DNA from: JAPOXR01 sp965199765
GTDB lineage: Bacteria; Pseudomonadota; Alphaproteobacteria; Rhodobacterales; Rhodobacteraceae
Assembly: GCA_965199765.1 (NCBI GenBank)
Contig: CBDATC010000001.1
Location: 310,001-374,000 of the forward strand
Direction of reading: 5' to 3'
Length of the DNA stretch: 64,000 nucleotides
Shown piece after piece: positions 18,427-26,652 of the stretch. Position numbers and translations under genes: made by a program. The number at the start of each line of letters is the position of its first letter. Within the stretch, counting starts at the first letter, position 1. The notes beneath the pieces are model-generated. The model saw nothing but the letters and a program-made list of their open reading frames with translations, was not told the DNA's origin and did not search any database.

Positions 18427-18678
18427 TTAATTCGCCGGCGTTTTCCGCACATTAGTCGATTCCACCGAAAGAATTTCCGCCTTCGCTTCATCAATCGCCT
18501 TTTGCACGTCTAAACGGTCTCCGATGCGATGGCTTAAGCAAATCAGAAGCGTTGCGGAGAGCCGGATTTGCTCCTCGACGGACAATCCCCGATAGGCTGA
18601 CAGAAGATCTTCGTAAATTCCGTCAACATCGTTAACCGGAATTTGGTGAAATAACTGAGTCAATCGGGCGACCTCCAC
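18427..18678 (-). CDS. DUF2783-type small protein
   Basis: This 83-residue soluble protein has the DUF2783 pattern: VDGIYEDLLSAYRGLSVEEQIRLSATLLICLSHRIGD (in two conserved blocks) followed by an acidic helix. Members are usually encoded next to FAD-dependent aromatic monooxygenases, and here it overlaps the 3' end of that gene by 19 bases as the last gene of the homogentisate operon. Its role is unknown; a small subunit or accessory factor of the monooxygenase is my inference from context. Confidence 0.75.
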   Translation of the reverse strand: MEVARLTQLFHQIPVNDVDGIYEDLLSAYRGLSVEEQIRLSATLLICLSHRIGDRLDVQKAIDEAKAEILSVESTNVRKTPAN

Positions 18679-20204
18679 AATGCATCCAAGCGATTCCTTA
18701 TCGCATCAATGTTCAGATCGGTCCACCGTGCAGCCACAACTTGATCAGGCCGGATCAGAAAAACCGCCGAGTCCGCTCTGCCCAAAAATCGTTCTTTAAC
18801 AAAGTCATTGATCTCAACCTTCAGGCTGTCGACACCGCTAATTTGCGGTGCTTCGCATCCAAACCCGACAATTGCAGGTCGGCCGCCAAGCCGGTCAAGC
18901 AGCCAGCCTTCGGATAGGGGTGCATCGGGAAGAACTGCACCTGGACATGACCCATCAGCAAGACGGTCATCATCCGGTCCGCTGACTGGATAAATGCAGG
19001 GAACGGATAATCTTCCGGAATTCACCCAAGCACGCGCGAAATCATGTTTTGCGGCAAGGCGCAGCAACTGATCGCGCATTGTTCGTTCCCAACCATCCGC
19101 CGGAGACATGAATTTCGTGGTCCGTGTCGAGTTCGCAATGTTCTCATCTGCGCCGAATGTTCGCTCTGAATTGTAATCCTCTAACACCGATTCAGAAGCC
19201 CTCCCACCAACAACAGCGGCCAGTCTCCAACAGAGGCAATCAACATCCTGCAATCCGCCATTGCCGCCTCTTGCCCCAAAAGGTGAAACAACGTGCGCGG
19301 CATCTCCTGCAAACAATACCCGGCCGTGCACGAACCGTGCCATACGCCGGCACTGAAAGGTGTAAACAGAAACCCATTCGATACGAAAATCACGGGCTCC
19401 CACAACGCGCTTGATTCTTGGCTCGACAAGTTCGACCTGCCGTTCCTTTTGCGGGTCGGCTTCCGGCCCCAACTGCAAGTCTATTCTATAGATGTTATCA
19501 GGCTGCTTATGCAGCAAAGCTGATTGACCGTTATGAAATGTCGGCTCAAACCAAAACCGCCGCTCCGAAGGAAACTCCGCATTCATCTCAATGTCGGTGA
19601 TGAGGAAACGATCTTCAAAAATCTCGCCTTCGAACCCTAGTCCCATCATGCCGCGCACCGGCGAGCGCACACCATCGCAGGCGATCAGCCAATCCGCTTC
19701 AAGATGATAAGCGCCCGCCTGCGTTTCAACCTGCACTCTGACTGAGTCCGGCCCTGCCTCCAAACCGGTCACAGTGTTTGAAAAACGAAGATCAACCAAC
19801 GCCGACTCGGAAGCGCGTTCAATCAGAAATTGTTCCACGTAATATTGCTGCAGATTTATAAAGGCTGGCCGCTTGTGTCCCTCTTCGGGCAGCAGATCGA
19901 AACTGAAAACTTCCCGCTCGCCGTGATAGGTTCGTCCAACTTTCCAGGTTACGCCCTTTTTGACTGCCCGCTCGCCGATTCCCAGCCTGTCGAATATCTC
20001 CAGCGACCGTTTGGACCAGCAGATCGCCTTGGATCCGGTTGACAGCGCATTGCTGGATTCAAGAACGACTGAAGCAATCCGGTAATTCGCAAGTTCCAAA
20101 GCCGCTGATAATCCAACAGGACCTGCGCCGACGATCACAACTTTTTTTCGCGGTTCCTGTTCTGTCAGTCCGGGAGGCTTCTGGAACGCATAAGCTTTTT
20201 CCAT
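18660..20204 (-). CDS. FAD-dependent aromatic monooxygenase (PheA/TfdB/MhpA type)
   Basis: This flavoprotein hydroxylase from the group A family has 514 residues from the ATG at 20204. The N-terminal FAD site reads VVIVGAGPVGLSAALELA (residues about 21-38), the DG motif is LIACDGVRSPVRG, and the second FAD motif is VLFAGDAAHVVSPFGARGGN. A C-terminal thioredoxin-like part follows. The substrate is probably a hydroxylated aromatic acid. In the homogentisate operon, hydroxylation of 3-hydroxyphenylacetate or a related compound to homogentisate is a reasonable guess but not shown. The start at 20204 leaves 16 bases after the stop of the gene before it; a longer frame to 20300 would overlap that gene. 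Confidence 0.85.
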   Translation of the reverse strand: MEKAYAFQKPPGLTEQEPRKKVVIVGAGPVGLSAALELANYRIASVVLESSNALSTGSKAICWSKRSLEIFDRLGIGERAVKKGVTWKVGRTYHGEREVFSFDLLPEEGHKRPAFINLQQYYVEQFLIERASESALVDLRFSNTVTGLEAGPDSVRVQVETQAGAYHLEADWLIACDGVRSPVRGMMGLGFEGEIFEDRFLITDIEMNAEFPSERRFWFEPTFHNGQSALLHKQPDNIYRIDLQLGPEADPQKERQVELVEPRIKRVVGARDFRIEWVSVYTFQCRRMARFVHGRVLFAGDAAHVVSPFGARGGNGGLQDVDCLCWRLAAVVGGRASESVLEDYNSERTFGADENIANSTRTTKFMSPADGWERTMRDQLLRLAAKHDFARAWVNSGRLSVPCIYPVSGPDDDRLADGSCPGAVLPDAPLSEGWLLDRLGGRPAIVGFGCEAPQISGVDSLKVEINDFVKERFLGRADSAVFLIRPDQVVAARWTDLNIDAIRNRLDALWRSPD

Positions 20205-20220
20205 TCGAAAAACGCCTGAC

Positions 20221-21168
20221 CTACTGAAGCGAACGCCACATTTCCAAATCCCGAGCCGCTGTCCAAATTCGGGGCGTGTCGATTCCCTGCGCCTCGTCAT
20301 ATGCGCGCGCTATGTTGAATGGCAGGCAATGTTCATAGATCGCATAATCTGAAAACTCCGGATCGCACACTTCCCTAGCTGCATCCCAAGCTTCCTTGAG
20401 CGGCCCTCCCTTCGCTGCGATGCGCGCAACCGGGCGATAAGTCAGATCAAGAAAACGGCGGGTTCCTTCCAGCGCTTCATCAACAATTCGTTGATTGTCC
20501 AGAGCGTCGCCGCGTCCCGGAGCTATCGCCTGCGGCCGATAGGACGCCACCGCATCAATCGTGCCACCCCAATCACCAAAATGTCCATCGCCGCAGTAAC
20601 AGGCTGACCGGTACTCCACGATGTCGCCGGTGAACATGACCTCCGAGTCTGGAATCCAAACCACCGAGTCACCAGCGGTATGGGCGCGTCCAAGCTGCAT
20701 GATATCAACCCGTCGGCTTCCCAAATACACCGTCAATTTGCCATTGAAGGTGGTCGTTGGCCAAGTCAGGCCGGGGATCTGCTCGTATCCCACAAAGAGC
20801 CGCGGAAATCTTTGAAATTCGCTGTCCCAATCTTCTTGACCACGCTCGGCAACCATTGATCGGGCAGTCTCTGACATGATGATCTGGTCAGCCTTATACG
20901 CGGATGCCCCCAACACACGGACAGCATGATAGTGTGTGAGAACAAGGTGACTGATCGGTTTATCCGTAACTTTTCGAATTTCTTCAATGACTTTCCCAGC
21001 AAGACGCGGTGTCGCTTGGGCTTCAACAACCATGACCGACTCATCGCCGATAATCACGCCGGAATTAGGATCGCCTTCAGCGGTGAACGCATAGAGTCCG
21101 TTTCCGATTTCGGAAAAGCTGATCGCTTTTTCCGCAAGATCTCCTTGAGATGCGAATGCTTTGGTCAT
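20221..21168 (-). CDS. Metallo-beta-lactamase-fold hydrolase with altered metal motif
   Basis: This 315-residue protein has the MBL fold: VIIGDESVMVVEAQATPRLAGKVIEEIRKVTDKPI leads to LVLTHYHAVRVLGAS, where the standard HxHxDH metal motif is HYHAVR, so the DH pair is lost. Later metal sites look kept: LGRAHTAGDSVVW (His) and VMFTGDIVEY (Asp), with a Cys-Tyr-Cys-Gly-Asp-Gly-His stretch nearby. Whether one or two metals bind is unclear. It overlaps the fumarylacetoacetate hydrolase gene by 4 bases, and the FAD monooxygenase follows after 16 bases. A hydrolase or lactonase step on a ring product is possible; no function is established. Confidence 0.8.
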   Translation of the reverse strand: MTKAFASQGDLAEKAISFSEIGNGLYAFTAEGDPNSGVIIGDESVMVVEAQATPRLAGKVIEEIRKVTDKPISHLVLTHYHAVRVLGASAYKADQIIMSETARSMVAERGQEDWDSEFQRFPRLFVGYEQIPGLTWPTTTFNGKLTVYLGSRRVDIMQLGRAHTAGDSVVWIPDSEVMFTGDIVEYRSACYCGDGHFGDWGGTIDAVASYRPQAIAPGRGDALDNQRIVDEALEGTRRFLDLTYRPVARIAAKGGPLKEAWDAAREVCDPEFSDYAIYEHCLPFNIARAYDEAQGIDTPRIWTAARDLEMWRSLQ

Positions 21169-22181
21169 TCATGGCCCTCATAACGCTGAACAGTTTGTTG
21201 AATGCTGCCAAAAATCGAATGACCTTCCGCATTGTCCATCCAGATTTTCACCGAATCGCCAAACCGCAAAAAATCCGACTCCGGTTTGCCGTTGCGAATG
21301 GTTTCAACCATACGAAGCTCGGCTAAACAGGAATAACCGACACCGCCTTCCTGAATCGATTTTCCCATATCCCCATCAAATTTATTGGAGACGGTGCCGG
21401 ACCCGATGATCGAACCCGCAGCCAGAGGTCGTGTGCGCGCGGCATGGCTGACTAAGGCCGGAAAATCGAATGTCATATCGACACCCGCGTTAGCGCGTCC
21501 GAAAGGCTGGCCATTCACATCCACACACAGCGGCAAATGCAGTTTGCAACCATCCCAAGCATCGCCAAGTTCATCCGGTGTCACAGCGACTGGCGAAAAA
21601 GCCGAAGACGGCTTGGATTGAAAAAACCCAAACCCCTTTGCCAATTCTCCCGCTGTCAATCCGCGAAATGTAACGTCGTTGATCAGCATCACGAGACGGA
21701 TTTTTGTTGCCGCCAGATCTGCTGACGCTCCCATCGGAACGTCATCGACAATTACCGTTACCTCGGCTTCAAGATCGATCCCCAGACTTTCGCTTTCCGC
21801 CCAGATCGGTTCAGCGGGCCCCAAAAAACTATCAGAGCCGCCCTGATAAATCAGCGGGTCGGTGTAAAAGCTCGGCGGCATCTCCGCGCCTCGCGCTTTC
21901 CTTACCAACTCAACATGATTGATATAAGCCGAGCCATCCGCCCATTGATAAGCCCTAGGCAACGGTGCCATGGCCTCCGCGGCATCGAATTCTCGGACCC
22001 CACTCCCCGCCTCCAAGTTAGCAGCGGCCTCCAATAGCCGCGGTTCGGAGGATTCCCACTCATCCAATGCAGATTGCAGGGTCGGCACCAGGTCACCGAC
22101 GAGAACATAGCTGTTCAGGTCTCTGGATACGACTGCTAGACAGCCATCTCTCGATCCATCTCTCATCGTTGCGAGTTTCAT
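21165..22181 (-). CDS. fahA: Fumarylacetoacetate hydrolase family protein
   Basis: This 338-residue protein should split fumarylacetoacetate into fumarate and acetoacetate, the last step of homogentisate breakdown. The FAH fold is seen in YINHVELVRKARGAEMPPSFY (catalytic His region), GIDLEAEVTVIVDDVPMG (metal-binding Glu residues), VMLINDVTFRG, GFGFFQSKPSSAFSPVAVTPDEL and AGSIIGSGTVSNKFDGD. It lies in the operon after hmgA, overlapping its neighbours on both sides by 4 bases (ATGA). The pathway context, together with maiA across the divergent promoter, supports the true FahA role rather than a generic 2-keto-hydratase. Confidence 0.92.
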   Translation of the reverse strand: MKLATMRDGSRDGCLAVVSRDLNSYVLVGDLVPTLQSALDEWESSEPRLLEAAANLEAGSGVREFDAAEAMAPLPRAYQWADGSAYINHVELVRKARGAEMPPSFYTDPLIYQGGSDSFLGPAEPIWAESESLGIDLEAEVTVIVDDVPMGASADLAATKIRLVMLINDVTFRGLTAGELAKGFGFFQSKPSSAFSPVAVTPDELGDAWDGCKLHLPLCVDVNGQPFGRANAGVDMTFDFPALVSHAARTRPLAAGSIIGSGTVSNKFDGDMGKSIQEGGVGYSCLAELRMVETIRNGKPESDFLRFGDSVKIWMDNAEGHSIFGSIQQTVQRYEGHE

Positions 22182-23035
22182 GTGCGATCTCTTCTAAATT
22201 CCATACCGTCATGTCCTACACTGACACGCTTGCGCATTCCTGCATCAACCTGAACCAGCCAGCTTGCGTCATCCGTTCCCGGTCCATCCGCCGGAACTAA
22301 ATGATGCAGCACCAAATGACCGGCATTTGCTTCCGCAGCGAGCTCAGCCACCTCGGAAACCATGGTATGGCTTGCTAACAAATGCTCGCGCAATGTGCTG
22401 GAATTCGGTGCCCGCGCCACGACGTGATCAATGCCGCTCTCCAGCATCGCTTCGTGAACGAAGAGGTCCGTATCGCGGGCGAATTCCGCCAGCGGAGGAA
22501 ACTTTCTGGTGTCTGAACTGAAAGTCACACTCCAACCGGGCACATCGAAACGCAGCGCATAGCACAGATCGACGGGAGGATGACGGACCCTAAGCGCTGA
22601 CACAGACGGCGCGCCGCCGTGAACAACTCCCTCTTGAAACTCTTTGACATCGATAAGTGAGCGCAGGTCGTTCCGTCCCTCGTCGTCTATCCGTAGATTG
22701 ATGTCGAACTGGAGAGACTTATAGAAGCCGTCCAATACCTCTAGCGTTCCTTTCGGTCCGAACACGGAGACGGTCTTTCTCAAGCCGGATGTCCATGCGG
22801 TATGCAGGAGCGGACCCAATTCAAGGATGTGGTCGGAATGCAGATGCGTGATGTAGATCCGATCAATCTGCGGGAGTCTGACCCCTGCTTTGACCAAGGA
22901 ACGCGTAACCCCCAGACCGCAATCCACAACGCAGACTTGGCCATCGATTACCAAGAGCGACGAAGTTGGCATTCGATCCGGCGAGTGAAGTGAGGGACCG
23001 CCTTTAGTCCCCAGCAGCACCAACCTGTCTGCCAT
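22178..23035 (-). CDS. RNase Z-like metallo-beta-lactamase-fold hydrolase
   Basis: From the ATG at 23035 this protein has 285 residues. It keeps the full metal motif in YITHLHSDHILELG (HxHxDH), with VVDCGLGVTRSLV before it, VTFSSDTRKFPPL (Asp) and a C-terminal HLVLHHLVPAD (His). The general form is that of RNase Z/arylsulfatase-type hydrolases. A true RNase Z is unlikely given its place in a catabolic operon, so a hydrolase acting on a pathway intermediate or a side product is my inference. GGGGGA lies about 10 bases upstream of 23035. An in-frame TTG directly after the hmgA stop (23059) would add 8 residues. Confidence 0.82.
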   Translation of the reverse strand: MADRLVLLGTKGGPSLHSPDRMPTSSLLVIDGQVCVVDCGLGVTRSLVKAGVRLPQIDRIYITHLHSDHILELGPLLHTAWTSGLRKTVSVFGPKGTLEVLDGFYKSLQFDINLRIDDEGRNDLRSLIDVKEFQEGVVHGGAPSVSALRVRHPPVDLCYALRFDVPGWSVTFSSDTRKFPPLAEFARDTDLFVHEAMLESGIDHVVARAPNSSTLREHLLASHTMVSEVAELAAEANAGHLVLHHLVPADGPGTDDASWLVQVDAGMRKRVSVGHDGMEFRRDRT

Positions 23036-23059
23036 TAGATTCTTATCCCCCGCACGCAA

Positions 23060-24424
23060 TTAGAATCTGCCTTCGGGTGTTCCGTTGAATTTAACTTCGA
23101 GTGAAGCCCAGACATCAACATAATCTTGCTGCAGCGGCGCTTCGCGCGCAGCGTATTCGGTCAAGTGCTGCGGAAATCTGCTTTCAAACATGAAGCTCAT
23201 TGTGTTTTCCTGTCTGCTCGGCACCAATTCCTCGTTGGTCGCCGTTTCAAATGCACTCCTGTCAGGACCGTGTGGCAGCATCATATTGTGAAGACTCATA
23301 CCGCCTGGCGCAAATCCTTGCGGCTTGGCGTCGTAAACTCCGCAAATATTGCCCATGAACTCGGACATAATGTTCTTGTGGTACCAAGGTGGACGGAACG
23401 TGTGTTCCGCCACAGACCACCGCTCTCGAAACAAGATAAAATCGATGTTCGCCGTACCTGCGAATCCCGAAGGCGATGTAAGAACAGTAAAAATTGACGG
23501 GTCGGGATGGTCAAACAGCACGGCGCCGACCGGTGAAAATGTTCCAAGGTTGTATTTGCAAGGCGCATAGTTGCCATGCCAAGCCACGATATCGAGAGGC
23601 GAATGTCCGATATCACAGGCATGAAAGTCTCCGCACCATTTGATGACAAGACGGCACGGTTTCTCAAAATTTTCAAATGCGGCGACCGGCGTCTTGAAAT
23701 CACGTGGATTGGCGAGGCAATTCGCACCGATCGGGCCACGATCGGGCAGATCAAATTTCGCTCCATAATTTTCACAGACAAACCCTCTTGCCGGCCCCTC
23801 AAGAAGATCAACTCGGAAGACCAATCCTCGGGGAATGATTGCCACCTCCCGCGGTGCGATATCAATAAGGCCGAGCTCGGTCGCAAACCGCAGAGTTCCC
23901 TGCTGAGGGATAATGAGCAGTTCCGAATCGGCCGAATAAAAATACTCATCGACCATCGAAGCGTTGCACAAGTAGGTGTGTGCCGCGATACCGGTCTGCG
24001 TGTTGACATCACCTGCGGTTGTCATCGTCCTCATTCCAGTAAGGAACGTCTTTGGCATGCCATCATCGGGAATCGGATCCCAGCGATATTGTCCGAGTGA
24101 AACCACATCTTTAATGAGGTTAGGCGCTGTCTTCCAATAAGGAATATCGATTTTCGAGAACTGCCCGGTATGGCGAACGGACGGTCGAATCCGATAACAC
24201 CATGTGCGTTCATTCTGTCCCCGCGGCGCGGTGAATGGAGTTCCAGACAACTGCTCCGCATAGAGTCCGTACTGGCATTTCTGCGGACTGTTTTGCCCCT
24301 GCGGCAGAGCCCCGGGCAGAGCCTCTGTCTCAAAGTCGTTACCGAACCCCGGCATATACCCCGGCAAAAGGAACCGAGAAGGATCGCATTCAGCCGCGCG
24401 TTGGTTTTCCACCCGCTTGTCCAT
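23060..24424 (-). CDS. hmgA: Homogentisate 1,2-dioxygenase
   Basis: This non-heme iron dioxygenase opens the ring of homogentisate to maleylacetoacetate, the central step in tyrosine and phenylalanine breakdown. The 454 residues match the family. Visible are the N-terminal MPGFGNDFETEALPGALPQGQNSPQ, FTAPRGQNERTWCYRIRPS, WHGNYAPCKYNLGTFSPVGAVLFDHPDPSI and the iron site VAEHTFRPPWYHKNIMSEFMG with its His, Glu and His ligands. It is the first gene of a six-gene run going left. A palindrome 56 bases upstream of its start is a good operator candidate. Confidence 0.97.
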   Translation of the reverse strand: MDKRVENQRAAECDPSRFLLPGYMPGFGNDFETEALPGALPQGQNSPQKCQYGLYAEQLSGTPFTAPRGQNERTWCYRIRPSVRHTGQFSKIDIPYWKTAPNLIKDVVSLGQYRWDPIPDDGMPKTFLTGMRTMTTAGDVNTQTGIAAHTYLCNASMVDEYFYSADSELLIIPQQGTLRFATELGLIDIAPREVAIIPRGLVFRVDLLEGPARGFVCENYGAKFDLPDRGPIGANCLANPRDFKTPVAAFENFEKPCRLVIKWCGDFHACDIGHSPLDIVAWHGNYAPCKYNLGTFSPVGAVLFDHPDPSIFTVLTSPSGFAGTANIDFILFRERWSVAEHTFRPPWYHKNIMSEFMGNICGVYDAKPQGFAPGGMSLHNMMLPHGPDRSAFETATNEELVPSRQENTMSFMFESRFPQHLTEYAAREAPLQQDYVDVWASLEVKFNGTPEGRF

Positions 24425-24479
24425 GTTGACTTTCCTTTGAATCGGCGGACATTCGCATCAATAAAACTCTTGTCAATTA

Positions 24480-24497
24480 TCGTTGCAGTTGCAACGA
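24480..24497. promoter_or_regulatory. Candidate MarR operator palindrome
   Basis: An 18-bp perfect inverted repeat, TCGTTGCA-GT-TGCAACGA, with 8-bp arms and a 2-bp centre, lies in the intergenic region between hmgA and marR. A further direct repeat GTCAATT flanks it on both sides (about 24474 and 24500). The size, symmetry and place fit a MarR-family dimer site controlling hmgA and perhaps marR itself. The binding is inferred, not shown. Confidence 0.65.
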
Positions 24498-24703
24498 AGT
24501 CAATTGCAAATTTCGTGTTTCGGTCAAACAGGCATACACCGCCGCATGTCGTCGAACTTTTTCAAACCGGGAATGTCTTTGAATCTTGAGGCGAATACGA
24601 AGTTGTCGGATGCGCCCGAAAATAGCCGCTGTCGTTAGGAAAAGAGCGTGTGCGAACCGTTTGTAATTGACCACAATCTTAAGTTTCTCTTTATTGGCCG
24701 CTC

Positions 24704-25132
24704 ATGAGCAACTTCACTCTTGATCGTTTTCTGCCTTACCAGATCAGCGTCATAGCCAGACGGTTAAGCCACGAGCTGGAAGAACGCTATAGCCGCCAAT
24801 TCGGTCTGAGCGTTTCAGAATGGCGGATCATGGCGCATTTGTCTCAATCGAGTCCAGTCAGCGTGCGGGAGTTGGTAAGTCGTGTTGATATGCATAAGTC
24901 GCGGGTTAGCCGCGCTTGTCACCGCATGGAAGCAGCCGGGTGGGTTTCATCGGTCACCAACACTGCCGACCGACGGCTGAAAGACCTCGAATTGACCCCG
25001 AAGGGAAAGCAAATGATGAGCGAACTGACACCACTCGTTAACGGATATCAGCGAGAACTGCTGCTTCGCTTGGAAGAACATCAAGATGGATTCTTGAAAG
25101 GAGTTGAACTTTTGCTGCGAGAAAGCTCATGA
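24704..25132 (+). CDS. MarR-family transcriptional regulator of the homogentisate genes
   Basis: This 142-residue winged-helix protein has the usual MarR form: LDRFLPYQISVIARRLSHEL (dimerisation helix), GLSVSEWRIMAHL, SVRELVSRVDMHKSRVSRACHRMEAAGWV (recognition helix region) and the wing TNTADRRLKDLELTPKGKQMM. It is divergent from hmgA and overlaps maiA by 4 bases, so it should sense a pathway compound and act on both operons. The likely ligand is homogentisate or a nearby intermediate (inference). The ATG at 24704 follows an AT-rich leader without a strong ribosome site. Confidence 0.92.
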   Translation: MSNFTLDRFLPYQISVIARRLSHELEERYSRQFGLSVSEWRIMAHLSQSSPVSVRELVSRVDMHKSRVSRACHRMEAAGWVSSVTNTADRRLKDLELTPKGKQMMSELTPLVNGYQRELLLRLEEHQDGFLKGVELLLRESS

Positions 25133-25767
25133 AAGCCGTACTTTATGATTATTGGAGATCCTCTGCTTCATACCGGTTGCGCATCGCCCTGGGATTGGCC
25201 GACATTGCATTTGAAACCCGCCCAATCAACTTGCTCGCAGAGGAAAATCGGCAAGCGGATTATTTGGCAATCAATCCTCAGGGTTTGGTGCCGACTCTCC
25301 TTATCGACGGAAATCGAATCACGCAGTCGCTGGCTGCGATCGAATATCTTAACGATGCAGGCCATGGAGTCTTCCTGCCTGACAATCCTGTGGAAAAAGC
25401 ACGGGTTCGCACGCTGGCCTATGCCATCGCTATGGAAATTCATCCAATCTGCAACTTAAGCGTGAGTCGCCGCGCAGCGGCGTTCGCTGGCGACAGTGGA
25501 GTTACTGTGGAATGGATGAAGCATTTTATGTTGCATGGCCTCGGAGCCGTGGACCGCATGCTGAAATCTTCCGAAACCGGACTCTATTGCCATGGCGACA
25601 GACCAACAATGGCTGACATTTGTCTGCTGCCGCAGGTTTACAATGCGCTCCGCCGCGGCATTGAGATTCAGCAATGGAAGCACGTTGCGTCCATTGCCGC
25701 CAGACTTCGGCGACTGGGTGCGTTTGCCGCAGCTCATCCCGATAATTTCAAACCAGGAAAATCTTGA
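25129..25767 (+). CDS. maiA: Maleylacetoacetate isomerase
   Basis: This zeta-class glutathione transferase turns maleylacetoacetate into fumarylacetoacetate using glutathione. The 212 residues open with YDYWRSSASYRLRIAL, which contains the SSxSYR-type glutathione site (here RSSASYRLRIAL), followed by NPQGLVPTLLIDG and ITQSLAAIEYL in the thioredoxin-like domain. The C-terminal helical domain includes HPICNLSV and PTMADICLLPQVYNA. It starts within the marR stop (ATGA overlap) and links the HmgA and FahA steps encoded on the other strand. Confidence 0.95.
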   Translation: MKAVLYDYWRSSASYRLRIALGLADIAFETRPINLLAEENRQADYLAINPQGLVPTLLIDGNRITQSLAAIEYLNDAGHGVFLPDNPVEKARVRTLAYAIAMEIHPICNLSVSRRAAAFAGDSGVTVEWMKHFMLHGLGAVDRMLKSSETGLYCHGDRPTMADICLLPQVYNALRRGIEIQQWKHVASIAARLRRLGAFAAAHPDNFKPGKS

Positions 25768-25779
25768 ACGTCCGATGTC

Positions 25780-26003
25780 GTAATCCTTGAAGGCGCGCGC
25801 ACTGTCATCGGCACATTTTGCGGTTCGCTGGCGAGCGAAACTTCAATCCTGTCTCTGCCTGGCTGCGGCCAGTTTGAAACACGTCGCCGGAACACAGTGG
25901 AGCACGCGAAAGTATATGAACATGGAGCCGCTGCGCGAGATGAAACTTCAACATAACGGAGCCGCCCTCGCATGATCGAAAGTGCGAAAGATTCTGGACA
26001 CTA
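25780..26003 (+). mobile_element. 3'-end remnant of an IS256-family element
   Basis: The plus strand reads the last part of an IS256-type transposase after one frame change: RTVIGTF near 25800, then LAAASLKHVAGTQWSTRKYM, and MEPLREMKLQHNGAALA ending at the TGA of 25973-25975. The terminal repeat follows as GCGAAAGATTCTGG (about 25984-25997). The 5' two-thirds of the element are missing. The same C-terminal sequence is found in the deleted copy at 27.5 kb. Confidence 0.8.
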
Positions 26004-26202
26004 CCAAACTGATTTCGTTGCCAAGAACCGCGATTTTCCGACAAGTAACAGGATCAATGGTTTTCCATTGCGCGGGGCAAAGCGCTGCACAGCGCACAGA
26101 CTGGCTCTGCAGTGTTTCGAAGGATTCAAAGCCGCTTTCTCTTTCTTGCCGGTTTTCTCTGCACTGGCCACGGCTGTTCGACAAGGGCCTTTGATCCTCT
26201 GA

Positions 26203-26598
26203 TCAGCTGAAAATCACTTGATGCATTGTTCGTCCGGGAAGCAGCGTGAATAGTCCAGTAACAACGAGAGCTAGCCAAAACAGATACTTCATCAATCGCT
26301 TATGAATGTGAATCTGTCCGCGCCTCGCCGCAATGACCGCCCAAACCAATGTCCCAATCGTGACCAGCGACAATACATGGATCAGACTGAACGGCCCGAC
26401 CATCCTGAACTCGTTGATGAAGAAGCTGGAGACCGCCACATATGCCATGAGCAGCACCCAAGCCCTTCCAATCCAACGATGTGAATCAGTTCCTTTCGGC
26501 CGTATGAATTGAATAAACCCTATTCCCAGAGCTGCAAACGCAGCAATAGCATGACTTGGTATCGGAGAGACTGCGTCGAGAAGAACCGTCAGCTGCAT
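26203..26598 (-). CDS. DUF2306-type inner-membrane protein
   Basis: This 131-residue protein has four hydrophobic segments and the DUF2306 features: SHAIAAFAALGIGFIQFIRPKGTDSHRWIGRAWV near the N-terminus and IHIHKRLMKYLFWLALVVTGLFTLLPGR near the C-terminus, with conserved His residues at the membrane edges (SHRWIGR, HIHKR). Such His pairs may bind heme or metal, but the function is unknown. It stands alone between IS256 debris and the HD-domain gene. Confidence 0.8.
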   Translation of the reverse strand: MQLTVLLDAVSPIPSHAIAAFAALGIGFIQFIRPKGTDSHRWIGRAWVLLMAYVAVSSFFINEFRMVGPFSLIHVLSLVTIGTLVWAVIAARRGQIHIHKRLMKYLFWLALVVTGLFTLLPGRTMHQVIFS

Positions 26599-26652
26599 GG
26601 AAACGTCGCTTGGAACTGTGGCAATGGGCTCTTACACGCTTTCAAGCGACTT

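Noticed and set aside
24477..24674. A 65-codon frame in the hmgA-marR intergenic region
   Set aside because: It covers the palindrome and promoter region and matches nothing.
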